NCBI RefSeq assembly: GCF_003173775.1
Contig: NZ_CP029552.1
Location: 2,179,001-2,243,000, forward strand
Reading direction: 5' to 3'
DNA: 64,000 nucleotides
DNA from: Methylobacterium sp. 17Sr1-1
GTDB lineage: Bacteria; Pseudomonadota; Alphaproteobacteria; Rhizobiales; Beijerinckiaceae
In this document: positions 59,165 to 64,000 of the stretch, piece after piece
How positions within the stretch are numbered: position 1 is the stretch's first letter
How the letters are laid out: the number at the start of each line of letters is the position of its first letter
The notes under the pieces: generated by a model
The model's input: only the letters and a program-made list of their open reading frames with translations
Databases searched by the model: none
What the model was told of the DNA's origin: nothing
Position numbers and translations under genes: made by a program

Positions 59165-59514
59165 GGAGCGGCGGCATCTCGGTCCACGCCGTCGACGTGG
59201 CGGAGGGCTGCCCGGCCCTCGGCCTCCGGGTCACCCTCGCGGCGATCGAGGAATCCGGCTCGCGCCCGGTCGCCGAGGGGGTGATCGGCCCGGACGGCAC
59301 CTTCGACCACCCGGTGGTGCGCGGCACCGGGATCGGGCCCGGCATCTACGAGGCCGTATTCCACCTCGGCGCCTACTTCACGGCGCAGGGACGGCCGGGC
59401 CCGCACTTCCTCGACCGGGTGCCGTTCCGCTTCACCATCGTGGATGCGGCGGAGCATTATCACCTGCCGCTGAAGTTCACGCGCTTCGGCTACGCCGTGT
59501 TCCGGGGGGTGTGA
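59161..59514 (+). CDS. Transthyretin-like protein (5-hydroxyisourate hydrolase family) with altered C-terminus
   Basis: A 117-residue protein of the transthyretin/HIU hydrolase fold. The N-terminal SVHAVDVAEGCPALGLRVTL and the late HYHLPLKFTRFGYAVFRGV align with the family, so both histidine positions are kept. The family's final YRGS tetrapeptide, which helps in hydrolysis of 5-hydroxyisourate, is FRGV here. No other urate gene is in view. The protein could hydrolyse a different ring compound. It is coupled to the amidase by overlapping stop and start. Confidence 0.82.
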   Translation: MRSGGISVHAVDVAEGCPALGLRVTLAAIEESGSRPVAEGVIGPDGTFDHPVVRGTGIGPGIYEAVFHLGAYFTAQGRPGPHFLDRVPFRFTIVDAAEHYHLPLKFTRFGYAVFRGV

Positions 59515-59581
59515 CCGAGCCGTGGGTCGGGACCGGCGCATGTCGTTGGCGCCGACCCGGTTCGCTCCACGAGTCTTGACG

Positions 59582-59635
59582 CCCTCCGCGTCATTCCGGG
59601 GCCGCGCAGCGGAGTCCGGGATGACGCGGAGGGTT
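59582..59635. terminator. Terminator-like palindrome, family D (copy 2)
   Basis: An 18-base stem (59582-59599 with 59616-59633; core CCCTCCGCGTCATTCC) with one G-U pair is followed by TTTGACTT. It matches the terminator at 23082-23138 in layout and sequence, including the gcagcggag loop. It lies between the convergent transthyretin-like and GGDEF/EAL genes and should stop the plus-strand transcript. Confidence 0.8.
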
Positions 59636-59665
59636 TGACTTCGGCCAGAGCTAACAAGCCGGCTC

Positions 59666-62281
59666 TCACGCGCGCCAGCGCGGCACGCGTCCGCCGTGCA
59701 TCTCTTCGCCCTGCTGCCCGCCCCGGCTGCCGAGCAGCGGCGCGAGCTCACCGAACGGCACCGGCCGGCCGAGCCAGAATCCCTGCGCCCCCGTGCAGCC
59801 CGCCGCCCGCAACCCGGCGAGCTGCGCCTCGGTCTCGACCCCCTTGGCGACGACCGCCCGGCCAAGCGCCCGCCCCAGCCCGACGACCGCGTGCAGGAGC
59901 CCGGCGCTCTCTGAGACAGCCGCCGAGGCCGAGAGCGCCCGGTCGAGCTTGATCCGCCCGAAGGGCAGGCGCTGCAGGGCGCCGAGGGAGGAGGCGCCGG
60001 CGCCGAAATCGTCGAAGGCGAGCCCGACGCCGAGGCCGGCAAGCTCCGCCAGCCCCCCGCTCTCCTCCGCGACCGCGCTCTCGGCGATGTCCAGCTCCAG
60101 GCGCGCGGGCGCTTCCCCGGCCGCCGCCAGGGCGGCCCGGACGGTGGCGGCGAGGCCGGGCTGGCGCAGCTGCGCGCCCGCGACGTTCACCACCACCCGC
60201 ATTCCCGGCGGGAGCCCGCGCGCGTCGCGCAGGGCACCGCGCAGGACCCACTCGCCGAGGGGCACGGCGAGGCCGGTCTCCTCGGCCAGCGCCAGGAACG
60301 CGGCAGGGCCGAGGAGGCCGCGGGCCGGATGATGCCAGCGCAGCAGCGCCTCCACCGCCGCGACCCGGCCCGTCGCGAGATCGAAGACCGGCTGGTAATG
60401 CAGGGCGAACTCGCCGCGCTGGAGCGCCAGGCGCAGGTCGCATTCGAGGCGGCGGCGCTCCTCCGCCGCACGGTCCATGGCGGCGGCGAAGAGGCGGTAA
60501 GTGTTGCGCCCCTCCGATTTCGCCCGGTAAAGCGCCATGTCGGCCCGCTTGAGCAGGGTGTCGCTGTCGACCCCGTGCTCGGGCGCGACGGCGATGCCGA
60601 TGCTGACCCCGACCGTCGCCTCCCGTCCGCCGAGATCCACCGGCACACGCAAGGCCGCGACCAGACGTTCGGCCGTCGCGGCGGCGCTCTCCGCGCAAGG
60701 CTCCCCGCCGAGCAGGATCGCGAACTCGTCGCCCCCCAGGCGCGCCGGCAGGTCCTCCTGCCGCAGGGCGTCGCGGATCCGCCCCGCGACCTCGCGCAGC
60801 AGGGTGTCGCCGGCCGAGTGGCCGAGAGTGTCGTTGACCGCCTTGAACGCGTCGAGGTCGAGGCAGAGCACGCCGCAGGTCCCGCCGTGGCGCCGGAGCG
60901 CGGCGAGGCGCCGGTCGAGGCTGTCGCGGAACAGGGCCCGGTTCGGCAGCCCGGTCAGGCCATCGTGCCGGGCCATGTGGGCGACCTGCGCGTCCGCCGC
61001 CTTGCGGGCGGTGACGTCGGTATAGGTGCGCACCGCCCCGCCGGTGGGAAGCGGCACGGTGCGGATCTCCAGGACGGTCCCGTTCGGCCGCTCGCGCTCG
61101 TAGGTGTGAGGATGCAGCGTGATCGGCGCGTGCGCGACCTGATCGCGCAAGGGGGCGTCGCACTTCGAGAAGTCGTCCTGCGCGACCTGGTGGCGCCGCA
61201 CCGCGTCGAAGCTCGGCCCCGAGCGCATCAGGTCCCGCGGCAGGTCGAGGAGCGCGATGGCCCGCTCGTTGCAGACCCGGACGATGCCGGCCTCGTCGAT
61301 CATCATCAGGCCCTGGTCCATGTGCTCCAGGGTGGCGTCGAGGAGGGTGGTGCTGGCGCGCAGCTCGGCCTCGGCGCGGTCGACCTCGGTGACGTCCTGC
61401 ACGCTGCCGAACAGGGCCACGGCCGCGCCGGCCTCGTCCAGTTCGCAGATGCCGCGTGAGACGATGGTTCGGACCTCGCCGTCCGCCCGCACGATCCGGG
61501 CCTTGAACGAGAACCCCTCCCGATGCTCCCGCGCCGCGGCGACGAGGGCCATGATCCGCCCGCGATCCTCCGGGTGGTAGTAGCCGAGGGCCTCCTCGAC
61601 GTTCACGACCGGATCGCCCGGCGCCCGCCCGTGCATGCGGCAGACCTCGTCCGACCAAGCGACGGCGCCGGAGGCGAGATCGACCCGCCAGTGGCCGATC
61701 CGGGCCATCTGCTCGGCGAGCGTCAGGTTGCGGTTGGCGAAGGCCAGGGCCTCCTCGCTCGCCCGCCGGCGCAGGGCCTCGGCTTGGCTGGCGATGCGGG
61801 CCTCGTAGTGCCGCAGCTGCGACACCACGATCGCCGCGAGGTCGGCGAGGTGCGCGGTCTCGTCCTCCGAGAACCGGCGCGGGACGGTGTCGCCGAGGCA
61901 CAGGGTGCCGAGGGCCAGGCCGGGCTGCAGCGCCAGCGGCACGCCGGCGTAGAACCGCACGCCCGCCTTGCCGGTCACCAGCGCTGAGCCGCGAAGGCGC
62001 GGGTCCCGGCCTGCATCCTCGACCACGAGGGGCGCGTCGCTCAGGATGACGCGGTCGCAGAAGGCCGCGTCCCGGGCGGTCGGACCGAAGGCGATGCCGG
62101 CGGAGGCCTTGCACCACAGCCGGTCGGCATCGACCAGCGAGATCCACGCGTAGGGCACCCGGAATAGCGCGCGGGCGAGCCGGCAGACTGCGTCGAACTG
62201 GGCCTCGGGGGGCGTGTCGAGGATGCCGAGCGCGTGCAGGGCGGAGAGGCGTTCGGCCTCCCGGTCGGGACGAGGGTGCAC
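59666..62281 (-). CDS. GAF-PAS-PAS-GGDEF-EAL cyclic-di-GMP signalling protein
   Basis: An 871-residue cytosolic protein. A GAF domain (about 1-165, starting LHALGILDTPPEAQFDAVCR) is followed by two PAS regions (about 190-310, ending FGSVQDVTEVDRAEAE, and about 320-430), GGDEF (about 440-610, RLGGDEFAILLGG) and EAL (about 620-860, EALLRWHHPARG). The GGDEF motif is intact. In EAL the key acids, the DDFGAG loop, IKLDRAL and GVETEAQ are kept, while NVAGAQ and LDIAESAV are less usual variants. It may make and break cyclic di-GMP. The GTG at 62281 is seven bases behind aaggag; the frame is open 18 codons further. Confidence 0.9.
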   Translation of the reverse strand: MHPRPDREAERLSALHALGILDTPPEAQFDAVCRLARALFRVPYAWISLVDADRLWCKASAGIAFGPTARDAAFCDRVILSDAPLVVEDAGRDPRLRGSALVTGKAGVRFYAGVPLALQPGLALGTLCLGDTVPRRFSEDETAHLADLAAIVVSQLRHYEARIASQAEALRRRASEEALAFANRNLTLAEQMARIGHWRVDLASGAVAWSDEVCRMHGRAPGDPVVNVEEALGYYHPEDRGRIMALVAAAREHREGFSFKARIVRADGEVRTIVSRGICELDEAGAAVALFGSVQDVTEVDRAEAELRASTTLLDATLEHMDQGLMMIDEAGIVRVCNERAIALLDLPRDLMRSGPSFDAVRRHQVAQDDFSKCDAPLRDQVAHAPITLHPHTYERERPNGTVLEIRTVPLPTGGAVRTYTDVTARKAADAQVAHMARHDGLTGLPNRALFRDSLDRRLAALRRHGGTCGVLCLDLDAFKAVNDTLGHSAGDTLLREVAGRIRDALRQEDLPARLGGDEFAILLGGEPCAESAAATAERLVAALRVPVDLGGREATVGVSIGIAVAPEHGVDSDTLLKRADMALYRAKSEGRNTYRLFAAAMDRAAEERRRLECDLRLALQRGEFALHYQPVFDLATGRVAAVEALLRWHHPARGLLGPAAFLALAEETGLAVPLGEWVLRGALRDARGLPPGMRVVVNVAGAQLRQPGLAATVRAALAAAGEAPARLELDIAESAVAEESGGLAELAGLGVGLAFDDFGAGASSLGALQRLPFGRIKLDRALSASAAVSESAGLLHAVVGLGRALGRAVVAKGVETEAQLAGLRAAGCTGAQGFWLGRPVPFGELAPLLGSRGGQQGEEMHGGRVPRWRA

Positions 62282-62584
62282 CACGACGCTCCTTGCCGGC
62301 GGGTCGGCGCTGGAACGCCAGGCGGGACTCGACACAACGTTACAAACGTTAAGCAGCCGTTAAACCGCACCCGCTGCGCCACGTCGCTGTGGACGAGACG
62401 GCCTAGGTCGGGCGATGTACGTCACGGTCGGGGTGCGGCATGATGCCGGCATTCTCCGTCGCGCGGCGATGAACTGCCTCTGAACGAACGAGTATTGTCG
62501 TCTCTTTCCGGCGCGGCGCTCGTCGATCTATGATCGCAGCGCCTGGTCTCCGGCCGTCACGGGCGCGACGACCGGATCGTCGTC
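62282..62584. other. Intergenic region upstream of the GGDEF/EAL gene
   Basis: It separates the GGDEF/EAL gene from the acyl-CoA dehydrogenase gene, both on the minus strand. AACGTT occurs twice with a three-base spacer (62336-62350), and a palindrome ATGCCGGCAT lies at 62443-62452. The first could be an operator for the GGDEF/EAL gene. No gene is seen; the start of the GGDEF/EAL frame could reach to 62335. Confidence 0.4.
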
Positions 62585-63715
62585 TCACGCGGTCAGCGCC
62601 CGGCTGATCACGATGCGCTGGACGTCGCTGGTGCCCTCGTAGATCTGGCACACCCGCACATCGCGATAAATCTGCTCGACCGGATAGTCGCCGAGGTAGC
62701 CGTAGCCGCCGTGGATCTGGATCGCATCGGAGCAGACCGCCTCCGCCATCTCGGAGGCGAAGAGCTTGGCCATCGCCGCCTCCTTCAGGCAGGGCTGACC
62801 GGCATCGCGCAGCCGCGCGGCGTTCAGCACCAGGAGGCGCGCGGCCTCGATCTTCGTCGCCATGTCGGCGAGCCGGAAGGCGACCGCCTGGTGCTGGTTC
62901 AGCTTCTGGCCGAAGGTCTCGCGCTCGCCCGCATAGGCGAGCGCCGCCTCGAAGGCCGCGCGGGCCATGCCGACGGCCTGGGCGGCGATGCCGATCCGCC
63001 CGCCCTCGAGGTTCGAGAGGGCGATCTTCAGGCCCTCGCCCTCCTGACCGAGCATCAGGTCGGGGGTGAGCTCCATCTCCTCGAACACGATCTGGGCGGT
63101 GTCCGAGCAGCGCTGCCCGAGCTTGTGCTCGATCCGCGCCACCTTGTAGCCCGGCGTCTTCGTCGGCACGATGAAGGCCGAGATGCCGCGTTTTCCCGCC
63201 GCCGGGTCGGTCACCGCGAACACGATGGCGACGTCCGCATTCGCCCCCGAGGTGATGAACTGCTTCGTGCCCGAGAGCACCCAGGCATTGCCCTTGCGCC
63301 GCGCCCGGGTCTTGAGGGCGGCGGCGTCCGAGCCGGCGCCGGGCTCGGTCAGGCAGAAGGCGCCGAGCTGCTCGCCGCGGGCCAGCGGCCCGAGGAACCG
63401 CTGCTTCTGCTCGTCGCTGCCGAATTTCAGGATCGGCATGCAGCCGACCGAGTTGTGCACGCTCATCACCGTCGAGACCGCGCCGTCGCCGGCCGCCACC
63501 TCCTCGATGGCGAGCGCGTAGGCGACGTGGTCGGCGGCCGCCCCCCCGTGCTCCTCGGGCACCAGCATGCCCATGAAGCCCAGCGCCCCCATCTCGGCGA
63601 TCGCCTCGCGGGGAAAGCGCGCCTCGCGGTCCCACTCGGCCGAGAACGGCTTCAGGCGCTCCCGCGCGAAGCTGCGGGCGGTGTCGCGGATCAGGATCTG
63701 GTCGTCGCTCAGCAT
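62585..63715 (-). CDS. Acyl-CoA dehydrogenase
   Basis: A 376-residue FAD enzyme that oxidises acyl-CoA to 2-enoyl-CoA. Family stretches are [40 protein letters not shown], and near the end the catalytic glutamate in [20 protein letters not shown]. The arrangement is that of short-chain or branched-chain enzymes. It lies 25 bases behind a short-chain dehydrogenase gene on the same strand, so both probably act in one fatty or branched-chain acid degradation path. Confidence 0.93.
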   Translation of the reverse strand: MLSDDQILIRDTARSFARERLKPFSAEWDREARFPREAIAEMGALGFMGMLVPEEHGGAAADHVAYALAIEEVAAGDGAVSTVMSVHNSVGCMPILKFGSDEQKQRFLGPLARGEQLGAFCLTEPGAGSDAAALKTRARRKGNAWVLSGTKQFITSGANADVAIVFAVTDPAAGKRGISAFIVPTKTPGYKVARIEHKLGQRCSDTAQIVFEEMELTPDLMLGQEGEGLKIALSNLEGGRIGIAAQAVGMARAAFEAALAYAGERETFGQKLNQHQAVAFRLADMATKIEAARLLVLNAARLRDAGQPCLKEAAMAKLFASEMAEAVCSDAIQIHGGYGYLGDYPVEQIYRDVRVCQIYEGTSDVQRIVISRALTA

Positions 63716-63740
63716 GACGCGATCGCCTTCGCTTGCCCCC

Positions 63741-64000
63741 TCACTTCGGCTGCATCCGGAGCGCCCCGTCGAGGCGGATCACCTCGCCGTTGAGCATCGG
63801 GTTGTCGATGATCGCGAGCGCCAGCTTCGCGTATTCCTCCGGCCGGCCGAGGCGCGAGGGGAAGGGCACCGCGGCGCCGAGCGAATCCTGCACCTCCTGC
63901 GGCAGGCCGCGCAGCATCGGAGTCTCGAAGATGCCCGGCGCGATGGCGCAGACCCGGATGCCGGCGGGGGCGAATTCCCGCGCCGCCGGCAGGGTGAGGC
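63741..64000 (-). CDS. Short-chain dehydrogenase, 3-hydroxyacyl-CoA dehydrogenase type 2 (partial)
   Basis: Only the last 86 codons are in the window; the gene continues past the end. The visible part contains the post-catalytic loop [20 protein letters not shown] and ends with [16 protein letters not shown], the C-terminus typical of type 2 (HSD10-like) 3-hydroxyacyl-CoA dehydrogenases. It would oxidise 3-hydroxyacyl-CoA with NAD. It lies upstream of the acyl-CoA dehydrogenase gene and shares its strand, fitting a beta-oxidation-type pair. Confidence 0.88.
   Translation of the reverse strand, partial: LTLPAAREFAPAGIRVCAIAPGIFETPMLRGLPQEVQDSLGAAVPFPSRLGRPEEYAKLALAIIDNPMLNGEVIRLDGALRMQPK

Noticed and set aside
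59161-59514. Straight assignment as uraH (5-hydroxyisourate hydrolase)
   Set aside because: The C-terminal YRGS motif is missing and no urate genes are nearby, so only a family-level call is made.

Overview
The window is GC-rich DNA (about 70% G+C) with dense coding on both strands, and reads as a chromosomal segment of an alphaproteobacterium of the Rhizobiales, most probably Methylobacterium or a close relative. That is inferred from gene order (nuoG-N, birA, rnj, methylmalonyl-CoA epimerase, a small DUF1467-like membrane protein, proS, lolC, lolD, ppdK), a malonate operon of the rhizobial matPQMAB type, and many palindromic intergenic repeats. No species-level marker was identified, and no insertion sequence, integrase, phage gene or CRISPR array is visible.

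Positions 1-19671 hold core genes, all on the plus strand. First come the 3' part of nuoG and complete nuoH-N (respiratory complex I, with a long histidine-rich insert in NuoL), then birA, ribonuclease J, methylmalonyl-CoA epimerase, proS, lolC/lolD and pyruvate phosphate dikinase. A probable small RNA (or 31-codon peptide gene) lies on the minus strand between the DUF1467-like gene and proS, with its own promoter-like sequence and an intrinsic terminator.

Positions 19711-31126 are mixed. They hold a five-helix membrane protein fused to a 2Fe-2S ferredoxin and a class III nucleotide cyclase, a SleB-type cell wall hydrolase, a secreted repeat protein, an AcuI/YhdH reductase, a MarR-ABM pair, queA-tgt for queuosine tRNA modification, an SGNH-like membrane-anchored protein with a 15-bp minisatellite, tRNA-Lys(UUU), and a coiled-coil/acidic-tail protein just behind the tRNA.

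Positions 31363-52125 are mostly transport and catabolism. They hold an ABC-2 exporter, an orphan peptide-type binding protein with an amidase, an SGNH hydrolase, a CitMHS-AtuA-AtuA-like operon facing a LysR regulator, and the malonate operon matPQMAB facing matR (GntR). In that operon a TRAP transporter imports malonate, MatB activates it to malonyl-CoA and MatA decarboxylates it to acetyl-CoA. YihY/BrkB, MsrB and an iron-type alcohol dehydrogenase follow.

Positions 52281-59514 look like one catabolic island: a GntR regulator, an Asp/Glu-racemase-superfamily protein that lacks both usual cysteines, a complete PotABCD-like ABC importer, and a divergent amidase plus transthyretin-like protein. 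The substrate is unknown. The window ends with a GAF-PAS-PAS-GGDEF-EAL protein, an acyl-CoA dehydrogenase and a partial short-chain dehydrogenase, all on the minus strand. At least four families of palindromic intergenic repeats recur here, some acting plausibly as terminators.
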